Notes: a model not told the origin generated them from the letters alone. Shown: positions 40,961 to 52,033, numbered from the stretch's first letter. The stretch: DNA of 64,000 nt from Streptomyces sp. 1331.2 (GCF_900199205.1 NZ_OBMJ01000001.1:6875001-6939000); one strand, 5' to 3'. Made by a program: numbers and translations.

Positions 40961-41842
40961 ATGGAACGCCAGGCAGTGGTGACCGCCGCGACGGGCGGTA
41001 TCGGACTCGAAACGGCGCTGGGCCTCGCGGAGCGCGGGTACGCCGTCACCGTGATCGGCCGCGACGAGGAACGGGGCCAGGGCGCCGTGGACCGGATCTC
41101 GGCCGTGGCGACGGGGAGCCGGCCGAGGTTCATCGCGGCCGACCTGTCCTCGCTCGGTGACGTGCGGCGCCTCGCGCTCGACCTGGCCGTCGTGGGCCCG
41201 CTGACCGTCCTGGTCAACAACGTCGGCGCGATGTTCGCCCAGCGGCAGCAGACCGTGGACGGCATCGAGGCCACCTTCGCCGTCAACCACCTCTCGCCGT
41301 ACCTGCTCACGGAGCTGCTCCTGGACCAGCTCCGGGCCGGCGGGCCGAGCCGGATAGTGAACGTGAGCTCCGGCGCGGTCGCCCTGGCCAAGCGCACCTT
41401 CGACGCCGTCGAACCCCCGGGCGGCTACTACGGCTTCCACTGGTACGGCCGGGCCAAACTGGCCAACCTCGCCTACACGCTGGACCTGGCCGACCGCCTG
41501 CGCGGCAGCGGCGTCAGCGTCTTCGCGGCCGACCCGGGCGGCGCCGCCACCAGCATGACCAACGGCACCATGACCTCGCCGAGGATCGTCTCTCCCGGCC
41601 TGCGCCTGTTGTGGCCGCTGGTCCGCAGGCGCTTCGAGCGCTCGACGGCCGGGCCCGCCTCCGAGGCCGCCCGCTCCTCGGTGTTCGCCGCCACCGACCC
41701 CTCGCTGGACGGACGGACCGGTCTGCTCATCGGCCCGGACGCCCGGCCCGTCCCGGCCCACCCGGCGAGCACCCACCCCGGCCTCACCGCCGACGTCCTC
41801 CGGCTCAGCCGCGAGCACACGTTCCGATGGGCGCTCGCCTGA
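40961..41842 (+). CDS. Short-chain dehydrogenase/reductase
   Basis: 293-residue NAD(P)-dependent oxidoreductase. Cofactor motif TAATGGIGLETALGLAERGY (TGxxxGxG variant), NNVGAMF for the NNAG region, catalytic Ser in IVNVSSGAVALAK and YxxxK in WYGRAKLANLAYTLDLADRL. The overall pattern resembles retinol dehydrogenase/WW-domain-oxidoreductase-like SDRs. ATG at 40961 follows GGGGAGAAGGGG at a long spacing. Probably induced when the upstream TetR regulator is released. Substrate unknown. Confidence 0.85.
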   Translation: MERQAVVTAATGGIGLETALGLAERGYAVTVIGRDEERGQGAVDRISAVATGSRPRFIAADLSSLGDVRRLALDLAVVGPLTVLVNNVGAMFAQRQQTVDGIEATFAVNHLSPYLLTELLLDQLRAGGPSRIVNVSSGAVALAKRTFDAVEPPGGYYGFHWYGRAKLANLAYTLDLADRLRGSGVSVFAADPGGAATSMTNGTMTSPRIVSPGLRLLWPLVRRRFERSTAGPASEAARSSVFAATDPSLDGRTGLLIGPDARPVPAHPASTHPGLTADVLRLSREHTFRWALA

Positions 41843-41921
41843 GCGGGCCCCCTCCGGGCCGTCGGCCTCCGACGCCCGCAGCGCACGTGAGCATGATGGC
41901 TGCGGCCGGTCAGTGGCCTCC

Positions 41922-41948
41922 GGGGTGTCCGGGGTGTCCGGGGTGTCC
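41922..41948 (+). repeat. Three 9-bp tandem repeats
   Basis: GGGGTGTCC three times without error in a 284-base gene-free stretch between the SDR and oxidoreductase genes. No other element was found in that stretch. Confidence 0.7.
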
Positions 41949-42126
41949 GGGGCGGAAGCCCGGGCACGACGGCGGCGCCGGAACGCCCGGTCGGGCCGGC
42001 GCCGTTCGGCGGCCCGACCGGGCCGGGGGCCGGGCGGCGAGCAGGGAGCGCAGGCGAAAGGTTGGTGGGGTGCGGGGCTGTGCATAGGGTGGGGGCGATG
42101 CTGTCGGCGTGCGTATGGAGAATCCG

Positions 42127-43080
42127 ATGAGTTCGACCGCTGTTCCTGAGGGCCACCTCCCGGTCGGGGTCATCGGGCTCGGTGACATCGCGCAGAAGGC
42201 GTACCTGCCCGTGCTCGCCGCGCTGCCCGGGCTCGACCTGCGGTTGATGACCCGGGACGGGGCGAAGCTGGGGCGGATCGGTGAGGCGTACCGGGTCGGG
42301 GAGGGCAAGCGGTTCACCGACCTCGGCGCGCTGATCGGCAGCGGCATCCGGGCCGCGTTCGTGCACGCCGCCACCGACCAGCACGTGCCGATCGTCGAGC
42401 AGCTGCTCACCGCCGGGGTGGACGTCTACGTGGACAAGCCGCTCGACCACACCGTGGACGGCGCCCGCCGCCTGGTCGACCTCGCCGACCGCACCGGCCG
42501 CTCGCTGATGGTCGGCTTCAACCGCCGCCACGCGCCCGGCTACGTGCAGGCCAAGGAGCGCCCGCGCGACCTGATCGTGCTGCAGAAGAACCGCGAGGGC
42601 CTGCCCGAAGCCGCCCGCACCCTGGTCTACGACGACTTCATCCACGTCGTGGACACGCTGCGCTTCCTCGTCCCCGGCGAGATCGAGCACGTGGACGTCC
42701 GGTCCCGTACGCGGGACGGCCTGGTCGAGCACGTGGTGCTCACCCTCGGCGGGGAGGGGTTCACCGCGCTGGGCATCATGAACCGGGTCTCCGGCTCGAC
42801 CGAGGAGGTGCTGGAGGTCTCCGGCGGCGACTCCAAGCGCGCGGTGCACAACCTGGCCGAGGTGATCGACCACCGCGGCCAGCCGACCGTGCGGCGCCGC
42901 GGCGACTGGGTGCCGGTCGCCCGCCAGCGCGGCATCGAGCAGTGCGTCCTCGCCTTCCTGGACGCCGTCCGCGCCGGGCGGACCTTGGACGCCCACGACG
43001 CGCTGCGCACCCACGAGCTGTGCGAGCTGGTGGTGGAGCGGATCGGGGATTCCTGGGCGTCCGCTGGGAGCGCCCTGTGA
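42127..43080 (+). CDS. Gfo/Idh/MocA family oxidoreductase
   Basis: 317-residue NAD(P)-dependent oxidoreductase. Rossmann motif VGVIGLGDIAQKAYLPVLAA at about residues 13-32, the VYVDKPLDHTVDGARRLVDL loop with the family's EKP-like DKP lysine, and LMVGFNRRHAPGYVQAKE. The C-terminal domain is beta-rich (HVVLTLGGEGFTALGIMNRV). ATG at 42127 was chosen because GGAG precedes it by six bases; two earlier ATGs are in frame. Substrate, perhaps a sugar or cyclitol, unknown. Monocistronic. Confidence 0.85.
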   Translation: MSSTAVPEGHLPVGVIGLGDIAQKAYLPVLAALPGLDLRLMTRDGAKLGRIGEAYRVGEGKRFTDLGALIGSGIRAAFVHAATDQHVPIVEQLLTAGVDVYVDKPLDHTVDGARRLVDLADRTGRSLMVGFNRRHAPGYVQAKERPRDLIVLQKNREGLPEAARTLVYDDFIHVVDTLRFLVPGEIEHVDVRSRTRDGLVEHVVLTLGGEGFTALGIMNRVSGSTEEVLEVSGGDSKRAVHNLAEVIDHRGQPTVRRRGDWVPVARQRGIEQCVLAFLDAVRAGRTLDAHDALRTHELCELVVERIGDSWASAGSAL

Positions 43081-43313
43081 GAAGCCTGTGAGCTGGGCGG
43101 ATTGACCGTCCGTCAAGTCACCGGGGCGGAACCGACAGTTCACCGACGAGGTCTTGTCGGGGCATTTTCTACGCGCGTATCTTAGGGGCGCCGCGGGGGG
43201 CGGGCGTCCGTCCCCTGCTCTTCCTCTACGCGAGTAGCGCGCTCGAAGCGCGCCTCCGCCCGGACCGCCGTGCCACGACCGTGCCGCACGACGGAGCTAG
43301 GAGTCCTGCCCCG

Positions 43314-45185
43314 GTGACCACCGCTTCCGCTCCCCGCCCCCGCAGAGCCCTGCTGCGCGCCGCTCTGATCCCGGCCTCGCTGGCCGCCTCGCTCGTGCTC
43401 GTCCCGCTGCCCGTGGCGAACGCCGCCGGCGCCGCCGCGACCCCCGCCCCGACCGAGACCGGCCCGCTGCGGATCCACGACATCCAGGGCACCACCCGGA
43501 TATCCCCGCAGGCCGGCAAGCCCGTCACCGGTGTGCCCGGCATCGTCACCGGCGTCCGCGCGTACGGCAGCTCCAAGGGCTTCTGGCTCCAGGACCCGAA
43601 CCCGGACGCGGACCCGGCCACCAGCGAGGGCATCTTCGTCTTCACCGGCGGCAACCCGACCGTGAAGACCGGCGACTCGGTGCTGGTGAGCGGCAAGGTC
43701 ACCGAGTACTACCCCGGCTACTCCGGCGGCTCGCAGTCCGTCACCGAGATCTCCGCCCCGGCCGTCACGGTCCTGTCCTCCGGCAACCCGCTGCCCGCCC
43801 CGGTCGTCGTGGACACCCGCAACATCCCCGGCACCTACACCCCGGCGGCCGGCCCGGACGGCACCATCGACGCCGTGAAGCTCGACCCGGAGAAGTACGC
43901 CCTCGACTTCTACGAGTCCCTGGAGGGCATGCTCGTCCAGGTCAAGGACGTCCGGGTGGTCCAGGCGACCGACAAGTACAACGAGCTGTGGGTCGCCGCC
44001 GACCGCCAGGACCAGCGCAGCAAGCGCGGCGGCGTGCTCTACGAGTCCTACCGCGAGCCCAACGTCGGCCGTCTGATGGTGCAGCAGCAGGCGCCGGCCT
44101 CCCAGCAGCCGTTCCCGGTGGCCAACGTCGGCGACGAGCTGACCGGCACCACCACCGGCCCGCTGGACTACAACCAGTTCGGCGGCTACACCCTGGTCGC
44201 CGGCACCGTGGGCACGCTGAAGGACAACCACCTCCAGCGCGAGGTCACCGCCCAGGCCGGCGAGCGCGAACTCACCCTCGCCACCTACAACGTGGAGAAC
44301 CTCGCCCCGAACAACCCGGACAGCAAGTTCGCCGAGCTGGCCCAGGGCGTCGTCACCAACCTGCGCTCGCCCGACATCGTCGCCCTGGAGGAGATCCAGG
44401 ACAACAACGGTGCCAAGAACGACGGCACCGTCGACGCGAGCCAGACCGTCGCCAAGTTCATCGCGGCCATCAAGGCGGCCGGCGGCCCGGCCTACGACTG
44501 GCGCTCCATCGCCCCGCAGGACGGCAAGGACGGCGGCGAGCCCGGCGGCAACATCCGCCAGGTCTTCCTGTTCAACCCGCAGCGGGTCTCCTTCACCGAC
44601 ATCGCGGGCGGCGACGCCACCACCGCCGTCGGCGTGACCGGCACCGGCGCCGCCACCGCCCTGACCGCCTCGCCCGGCCGGATCGAGCCGAACGACGAGG
44701 CCTGGACCAACAGCCGCAAGCCGCTGGTCGGCCAGTTCGTCTTCCGCGGCCAGAAGGTCTTCGTCATCGCCAACCACCTCAACAGCAAGGGCGGCGACCA
44801 GGGCATCGACAGCCGCTTCCAGGCCCCGACCCGCAGCTCCGAGGTGCAGCGGATCAAGCAGGCCACCGTCGAGCAGGCCTTCGTCGCCAAGCTGCTGGCC
44901 GCCGACAAGGAGGCCAGGGTCGTCTCGCTCGGCGACTTCAACGACTACCAGTTCTCGCCCGCCCTGGCCGCGCTCACCAAGGACGGCGTGCTGCGCGACC
45001 TGGTGAACGAACTGCCGGAGACCGAGCAGTACTCGTACGTCTACCAGGGCAACTCCCAGGTGCTGGACCACATCCTGGTCAGCCCCGAGGTCGGCTACGC
45101 CAAGTACGACGTGGTGCACATCAACGCGGAGTTCGCCCAGCAGGCGAGCGACCACGACCCGCAGGTGGTCCGCATCAAGCCCTGA
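43314..45185 (+). CDS. Secreted endonuclease/exonuclease/phosphatase-family nuclease
   Basis: 623-residue exported protein. Signal peptide about 1-37 with cleavage after VANAA. The N-terminal half contains an OB-fold-like LTD-linked domain (HDIQGTTRISPQAGKPVTGV ... GSSKGFWLQDPNPDADPAT), as in ExeM/NucH-type extracellular DNases. The C-terminal domain has EEP catalytic motifs: LATYNVENLAP, VALEEIQDNNG, FVIANHLNSKGGDQ, VSLGDFNDY, VLDHILVSP and SDHDPQVV. GTG at 43314 follows TAGGAG with 9-base spacing. Likely acts on extracellular DNA for phosphate or nucleotide supply. Confidence 0.88.
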   Translation: MTTASAPRPRRALLRAALIPASLAASLVLVPLPVANAAGAAATPAPTETGPLRIHDIQGTTRISPQAGKPVTGVPGIVTGVRAYGSSKGFWLQDPNPDADPATSEGIFVFTGGNPTVKTGDSVLVSGKVTEYYPGYSGGSQSVTEISAPAVTVLSSGNPLPAPVVVDTRNIPGTYTPAAGPDGTIDAVKLDPEKYALDFYESLEGMLVQVKDVRVVQATDKYNELWVAADRQDQRSKRGGVLYESYREPNVGRLMVQQQAPASQQPFPVANVGDELTGTTTGPLDYNQFGGYTLVAGTVGTLKDNHLQREVTAQAGERELTLATYNVENLAPNNPDSKFAELAQGVVTNLRSPDIVALEEIQDNNGAKNDGTVDASQTVAKFIAAIKAAGGPAYDWRSIAPQDGKDGGEPGGNIRQVFLFNPQRVSFTDIAGGDATTAVGVTGTGAATALTASPGRIEPNDEAWTNSRKPLVGQFVFRGQKVFVIANHLNSKGGDQGIDSRFQAPTRSSEVQRIKQATVEQAFVAKLLAADKEARVVSLGDFNDYQFSPALAALTKDGVLRDLVNELPETEQYSYVYQGNSQVLDHILVSPEVGYAKYDVVHINAEFAQQASDHDPQVVRIKP

Positions 45186-45202
45186 CCCGAGCTGCGGTTA
45201 TG

Positions 45203-45240
45203 CTGCCTCCGCCGCCGGTGACCGCCGGAGGCGGAGGCAG
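45203..45240 (+). terminator. Terminator after the secreted nuclease gene
   Basis: Perfect 11-bp stem CTGCCTCCGCC / GGCGGAGGCAG with a 16-base loop that can pair internally (GCCGG / CCGCC region), 17 bases after the nuclease stop. Confidence 0.7.
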
Positions 45241-45251
45241 TGCCGTACGGC

Positions 45252-45335
45252 GGCTCGTACGACGGCTCGTGCGGCTCGTGCGGCTCGTGCGGCTCGTGCG
45301 GCTCGTACGACGGCTCGGGCGACGGCTCGGGCGAC
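45252..45335 (+). repeat. 9/12-bp tandem repeats in the leader of the acetyltransferase gene
   Basis: GGCTCGTACGAC, then GGCTCGTGC four times, GGCTCGTACGAC again and GGCTCGGGCGAC twice, all built on GGCTCG. The array ends 10 bases before the acetyltransferase ATG, covering its presumed promoter or leader. Too short and spacerless for CRISPR. Confidence 0.75.
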
Positions 45336-45345
45336 GGGGGAGACG

Positions 45346-45855
45346 ATGGAGTACCGGATCGAGCGGATCGGCCGCGAGGACTGGCAGCTGCTGCGGAAGG
45401 TCCGGCTGGCCCAACTCCTCGACACGCCACTGGCGTTCGGCGAGACCCACGAGTACGCGAGCTACCAGGGCGAGGGCAACTGGCGGGCCCGGACGAACTG
45501 GGTCAACGAGCCCGACAAGATCGGCCTGGTCGCGGTGGCCCCCGACGGGGAGTGGGTCGGCACGATGCTGTCCGTCCCGAGCAAGGGGCAGGCCGACGCC
45601 GTCGACCTGATCGGCGTCTGGGTCGCCCCCGAGCACCGCGGCCGCGCACGCGGCGTCGCGGACGCCCTGCTGGACGCGGTGCTCGCCTGGGCCCGCGGCC
45701 GGGGCGCCGCGCGGATGCTGCTCGGGGTGCACGAGGCGAACCCCCGCGCCGCCGCCTTCTACCAGCGGCGCGGGTTCGCGTACACCGGGGGAGAGACGCC
45801 GTACGTGCTGGACGCCTCGGCGCGGATCCTGGAGATGGCCCTCCCGCTGGACTGA
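45346..45855 (+). CDS. GNAT family N-acetyltransferase
   Basis: 169-residue acetyltransferase. Motif A is LIGVWVAPEHRGRARGVADA and motif B LLGVHEANPRAAAFYQRRGF; the N-terminal segment REDWQLLRKVRLAQLLDTPL AFGET fits the subgroup with an RxxAL.D.P.AFG signature. GGGGGAG lies 4 bases before the ATG. The gene is preceded by short tandem repeats and convergent with the UvrA-like gene 23 bases away. Substrate unknown. Confidence 0.85.
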   Translation: MEYRIERIGREDWQLLRKVRLAQLLDTPLAFGETHEYASYQGEGNWRARTNWVNEPDKIGLVAVAPDGEWVGTMLSVPSKGQADAVDLIGVWVAPEHRGRARGVADALLDAVLAWARGRGAARMLLGVHEANPRAAAFYQRRGFAYTGGETPYVLDASARILEMALPLD

Positions 45856-45878
45856 CGCCCCCAGCGCTCGGGAATCCG

Positions 45879-48263
<2,385 letters not shown>

Positions 48264-48422
48264 GGTCTGGTCTCTCCCTGTCGATCGGGCGGGCCCGTCC
48301 CCGCGGTCACGGTCGGCGGTGGTTCCCTTCGATCCAACCAGAATCGAACGGGATCCGGTCCGGTCCGGCCGGTTCCGCGGGGGCGGGCCCGGTGGGCTTG
48401 CTCGGCTGAGGCCGGGGGCGGC

Positions 48423-48836
48423 TCAGCGCACCTCGTTGAAGCGGATCAGGTTGCCCGCCGGGTCGCGGAAGGCGCAGTCGCGCGCGCCCCACGGCTGCTC
48501 GGTCGGCTCCTGCACCAGCTCGGCGCCGCCGGACTTCAGCCGGTCGAAGAGGCCGTCCAGGTCGGGGGTGCCGAGGACGAGCCGGGCGTAGGTGCCCTTG
48601 GCCATCATGTCGGTGATCGTCTTGCGCTCGTCCTCGGTGATCCCGGGGTCGGCGGCCGGCGGCTCCAGCACGAGGGAGACGCCGGGCTGGCCGGCCGGGC
48701 CGACGGTGATCCAGCGCATCGGGCCGCCGCCGACGTCGTTGCGGACCTCGAAGCCGAGCAGGTCGCGGTAGAAGGCGAGGGAGGCCTCGGGGTCGGTGTG
48801 CGGGAGGAAGGTCCAGTGAATGGTGATGTCGTTCAT
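48423..48836 (-). CDS. VOC family protein (glyoxalase/bleomycin-resistance fold)
   Basis: 137-residue protein with two beta-alpha-beta-beta-beta modules: HWTFLPHTDPEASLAFYRDL LGFEV in the first and RLVLGTPDLDGLFDRLKSGG then AFRDPAGNLIRFNEVR in the second. Possible metal ligands are H7 and the glutamate near the C-terminus. Family members include glyoxalases, dioxygenases and antibiotic-binding proteins; no specific role is supported. It precedes the UvrA-like gene by 159 bases on the same strand and may be coexpressed. Confidence 0.8.
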   Translation of the reverse strand: MNDITIHWTFLPHTDPEASLAFYRDLLGFEVRNDVGGGPMRWITVGPAGQPGVSLVLEPPAADPGITEDERKTITDMMAKGTYARLVLGTPDLDGLFDRLKSGGAELVQEPTEQPWGARDCAFRDPAGNLIRFNEVR

Positions 48837-48966
48837 GACTGCAACGCTAGGCGCGGGTCCGGGCCGGGCGCTTCTCGAATCCTGATCGGTCTCTCCGACG
48901 TTTCGTGGGAGGCCCGACCTTTCGCGGGAGGCGCCCGGCGGGCGACAGCGGCCCGGTGGGGGCGGC

Positions 48967-50370
48967 TCAGGCCCGGACGAGTGCTTCCCACTGCTGTCGG
49001 GTCGGGCCGTCGTGCCGGGGTACGAAGTCCGGGCGGGCGTCCAGCCAGGCGGTGACGTGGCGGTCCACCTCGTCGGTGCCGTAGGCGGCGTCGGCGGGCC
49101 GTACGAGGTGGCGCACCTGGGCGCGGGCCCGCATGACCACCGGGTCGTCGAGGGCGCAGGCGGCCAGGGCGGCGGCCCGGCGGTCCGGGAGCGGCGAATC
49201 CTCGGTGAGGCGTTGCTCGTTGGCGCGGTCGGCCGCGACCTGGGCGTCGAACAGCGGGCGCAGGGCCCGGTTCGTCCAGGCGTGGTAGCCGGCGGGGTCC
49301 GCGGCGATCCGGTCGACGTGGACGGCGATGTGCTGGGCGGCGCGCATGCCGAGGGCCACGCCGTGGCCCAGGGTGGGGTTGGTGTGGACGAGGCTGTCCC
49401 CGGCGTTGACGAGGCCGGTGACGACCGGGCCCTGGCCGTCGGCGAAGGAGGTCCAGCGGTTGTCCAGACCGGCCATCGCCAGGACGGGCGAGCGCGGCTC
49501 GGGAGCCAGGGCGAGCCAGGCGGCGGTGGCCGGGAAGCGGCGGGCGGCGGCCTCGAACACGGCGGGGTCGGTGAGCGCGCCGCGGGTCGGGTCAGCGGTG
49601 GAGAGCACCAGGTTGACCGCGAAGGTGTCGTTGTCGGACGGGAAGACGCCGGCCAGCGCGAACGCTGCGGCCGAGCCGTTCTGCACCTGGCCGGGGTCGC
49701 GCGGGCCGTCGGCCCGCAGGCGGTACCAGCGGCACAGGTAGGCGATCCCGGCGCGGTGGCTCTCCACCACGGGAGGGCGGCAGCCGGCCTCGACCAGCCA
49801 GGCGGGGACGGGCGAGCGCCGGCCGGAGGCGTCGACGACGAGGTCCGCCCGGTGGGTCTGCTCGCCCGCCTGCCCGTGGCCCGTCTCCCCGCCGCTCACC
49901 TGCACGCCGGTGACCCGGGCCGGGCGGCCCTCCTCGAAGGTGAGGGCGCGCACCCGGCAGCCGCGCCGCACCTCGACGGTGGGTTCCCGCCGGACGGCGG
50001 TGGTCAGGGCGGCCTCCAGCACGATGCGGCGGGTGCGCAGGGTCACCAGGTCCTCGTCGCCGGCCCGGTACGGCGGATGCTCGCCGAACCAGTCGAAGTC
50101 GTGGTACTCCCGGGCTCCGAGCGCCAGCAGGTCCGCGTAGACGTCGGGAGCCTCGGCACGCAGCACCGAGCGCACGGGTGCGAGGAACGAGTGCGGCTGG
50201 ACGGCCTGCGGGACGCGGGGCCGGTTCCAATGGTGGAAGTCCCGGTTCAGGTCCTCCCCGGCCTGCCGGGTCTCCTGCTCGAACACCGTGACCGCATGGC
50301 CCCGCCTGCCGAGCATGACGGCCGTCGCCAACCCGCTGATACCCGCACCTATCACCGCAACCCGCGCCAC
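48967..50370 (-). CDS. FAD-dependent oxidoreductase/monooxygenase
   Basis: 467-residue flavoprotein. The dinucleotide motif VAVIGAGISGLATAVMLGRR lies at residues 4-23, followed by FEQE for the ribose contact. A second FAD motif is GLVNAGDSLVHTNPTLGHGV (GD motif). DLVVDASGRRSPVPAWL is the conserved DG-like motif of group A monooxygenases. The N-terminal segment FHHWNRPRVPQAVQPHSFLA resembles streptomycete geranylgeranyl-reductase-like oxidoreductases. GTG at 50370 has a weak ribosome site. Substrate unknown; no biosynthetic cluster surrounds it. Confidence 0.8.
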   Translation of the reverse strand: MARVAVIGAGISGLATAVMLGRRGHAVTVFEQETRQAGEDLNRDFHHWNRPRVPQAVQPHSFLAPVRSVLRAEAPDVYADLLALGAREYHDFDWFGEHPPYRAGDEDLVTLRTRRIVLEAALTTAVRREPTVEVRRGCRVRALTFEEGRPARVTGVQVSGGETGHGQAGEQTHRADLVVDASGRRSPVPAWLVEAGCRPPVVESHRAGIAYLCRWYRLRADGPRDPGQVQNGSAAAFALAGVFPSDNDTFAVNLVLSTADPTRGALTDPAVFEAAARRFPATAAWLALAPEPRSPVLAMAGLDNRWTSFADGQGPVVTGLVNAGDSLVHTNPTLGHGVALGMRAAQHIAVHVDRIAADPAGYHAWTNRALRPLFDAQVAADRANEQRLTEDSPLPDRRAAALAACALDDPVVMRARAQVRHLVRPADAAYGTDEVDRHVTAWLDARPDFVPRHDGPTRQQWEALVRA

Positions 50371-50486
50371 TGAGCTCCCCTTTGCTTCGCGCCGTGTTGC
50401 GAATCGACCCTACCGCCAAATGATCTTCGACCGCGAACCGGCTCCGGGCCGCCCGCCACCGGAAGCCTCTGGTGGGGAGGCCCGTC

Positions 50487-50921
50487 TCAGCCGGATCCGG
50501 CCTGCGGGTACGGCTGGTAGTCCTCGCGGCGGGCCACCTCCTGGCCCGTGACGCGCCAGGAGACGCTGTGGCGGGTCAGGACCCACCACTCGGGCGCCCT
50601 GCGCGCCCGATCCAGCCACTCCCGGAGCTCGGGGAGTGCCTGCTCCCGCAGGAGGCCGCGGGCGTGGGCCCGTTCGCCGGCCGGCAGCGGGGTGATGGCG
50701 ATCCGCACCCGCGACTGCTCGGCGGGAAACCGGTTGTACCCGTAGTTCGAGGTGATCGAGGGGTTCCAGGTGGCCCGCAGGAGCGTGCCGTCGTGCTGAG
50801 GAGGCTCGTCGAAGCAGAGGTGGACCTCGTCCATCAGGGTTTCGCCGAGCACCGTGCGGAGGTCCGTCGGCGTGAGCGGCCACGACAGGTGGCGCGGCAG
50901 TCTGCGGTTACGAGCTGGCAT
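50487..50921 (-). CDS. Hypothetical protein
   Basis: 144-residue protein without recognised domain. It begins MPARNRRLPRHLSWPLTPTD and has GETLMDEVHLCFDEPPQHDG, SITSNYGYNRFPAEQSRVRI and a tryptophan-rich end (EWWVLTRHSVSWRVTGQE). No signal peptide or membrane helix. ATG at 50921 is preceded only weakly by a ribosome site. It lies 116 bases from the oxidoreductase gene on the same strand. Function unknown. Confidence 0.55.
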   Translation of the reverse strand: MPARNRRLPRHLSWPLTPTDLRTVLGETLMDEVHLCFDEPPQHDGTLLRATWNPSITSNYGYNRFPAEQSRVRIAITPLPAGERAHARGLLREQALPELREWLDRARRAPEWWVLTRHSVSWRVTGQEVARREDYQPYPQAGSG

Positions 50922-51018
50922 GCGCCGGAGAGTGGCACATCCCCTGGCGAGCCGCATGCGAATTTCGACGCCGCGGGCTCCGTCGTGTGACGGGAAGTCA
51001 TAGTCGGAGGTCGGGTCC

Positions 51019-51180
51019 GTGGTTCGGGCCGGCGAAGGGATCCCCGCTCCGCACGGCATCATCCCGGGGGATGACTCCGGATGGCTCCGGTACCTCGCGG
51101 AGGCTACGAACGACACCGGAATGTTTGCATCCGTGGGCCGATTCGACACGGAGCTGCGGAACCTGGCATCGAGCCCATGA
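51019..51180 (+). CDS. Possible 53-residue small protein overlapping the chimeric gene
   Basis: Open frame from GTG 51019, with GGAGG 8 bases upstream, to TGA 51180, which overlaps the next start as ATGA. Residues include AGEGIPAPHGIIPGDDSGWL, RYLAEATNDTGMFASVGRFD and TELRNLASSP. The ribosome site and four-base overlap suggest a translated gene coupled to the following frame. Alternatively it is the tail of a gene removed by the deletion that created the chimera. No family recognised. Confidence 0.35.
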   Translation: MVRAGEGIPAPHGIIPGDDSGWLRYLAEATNDTGMFASVGRFDTELRNLASSP

Positions 51181-51869
51181 AACGCACTCGCCGTATCAGC
51201 GCTGTCTCGGCGCTGGCGCTCGCCGCCCTCGTCACCGGAACCGGCACCGGGTTCGCCGCCACGACCACACCGTCGGCCATACCGGTGGCCACGCACGCCT
51301 TCGACGGCGCGCGGCCGCAGCGCGGCAAGCATCCGCTGGTGGTCCTCTCACCCGCGTACGAGGACCCGCGCGTGACGCTCACCTCGCTCGCGACCGCCGA
51401 GCTGGACCCGCCCAAGGTGCTGGTGCTGACGACCTTCGACGACGACGAGTACGTCTACGGCGCTCTGCGCGCCGGCGCCAGCGGATTCCTGCTCAAGAGC
51501 ATGGCCCTGGACACGATCCTGGACGCGATCCGCGTGGTGGCGGCCGGCGACGCGTTGATCGCGCCGAGCGTCACCCGACGGCTGATCGCCGACTTCGCCG
51601 GAACCTCCACCACCCCCGCGGCCCCCGCACCGGACACCGAGCCCGCTGCGGACTCAAGCCTCATCGCGAGGATCACCGACCGGGAGCGCGAGGAGCCGGC
51701 ACTGGTCGGACAGGGACTGCCGAACGGTGAGATAGCCGAGCGGTTGGTGATCAGCGTGGCGACGGCGAAGACCCATGTCGCGCGCCTGTTCGCCAAGCTC
51801 AAGGCCCGGGACCGCGTCCACCTGGCGATCACCGCCTTCGAGGCCGGACTCGCGCTGGGTGGACGGTAG
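51177..51869 (+). CDS. Chimeric open frame: secreted hydrolase N-terminus joined to response-regulator C-terminus
   Basis: 230 residues. Residues 1-28 are a signal peptide (MKRTRRISAVSALALAALVT onward). Residues 35-74 (IPVATHAFDGARPQRGKHPL, then VVLSPAYEDPRVTLTSLAT) look like the start of a secreted alpha/beta hydrolase of the PAF-acetylhydrolase type. From about 77, DPPKVLVLTTFDDDEYVYGA, LRAGASGFLLKSMALDTILD and AIRVVAAGDALIAPSVTRRL are the second half of a NarL-type receiver, followed by a LuxR HTH (ITDREREEPALVGQGLPNGE, IAERLVISVATAKTHVARLF). The phosphorylated aspartate region and the hydrolase active site are absent. Probably the scar of an in-frame deletion; whether it is expressed is unknown. 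Confidence 0.65.
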   Translation: MKRTRRISAVSALALAALVTGTGTGFAATTTPSAIPVATHAFDGARPQRGKHPLVVLSPAYEDPRVTLTSLATAELDPPKVLVLTTFDDDEYVYGALRAGASGFLLKSMALDTILDAIRVVAAGDALIAPSVTRRLIADFAGTSTTPAAPAPDTEPAADSSLIARITDREREEPALVGQGLPNGEIAERLVISVATAKTHVARLFAKLKARDRVHLAITAFEAGLALGGR

Positions 51870-51925
51870 GACAGGGTGAACCACACGTCACACCGTGGTG
51901 AAAGGACGGCCCTGCCGGGCTGACC

Positions 51926-51955
51926 GAAAAACAAGCAGGCATGATTGCTTTTTTC
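51926..51955 (+). promoter_or_regulatory. AT-rich imperfect palindrome before the AtuA-like gene
   Basis: GAAAAACAAGCA and TGATTGCTTTTTTC form an imperfect inverted repeat about a GGCA centre, 79 bases before the AtuA-like start, in an unusually AT-rich 30 bases. A plausible operator for the catabolic operon, perhaps for the TetR protein encoded at 61.98 kb. Confidence 0.45.
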
Positions 51956-52033
51956 CCGGGGCGGTGCCACGCTGCTGCCCGACGGCGCCCGGTGCGGGGC
52001 CGTCGCCAACTCACCGGCAGGGGAGGCGCATTG

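Noticed and set aside
45252..45335. Short repeats considered as a CRISPR array
   Set aside because: Units are 9-12 bases and contiguous, with no unique spacers and no cas genes.
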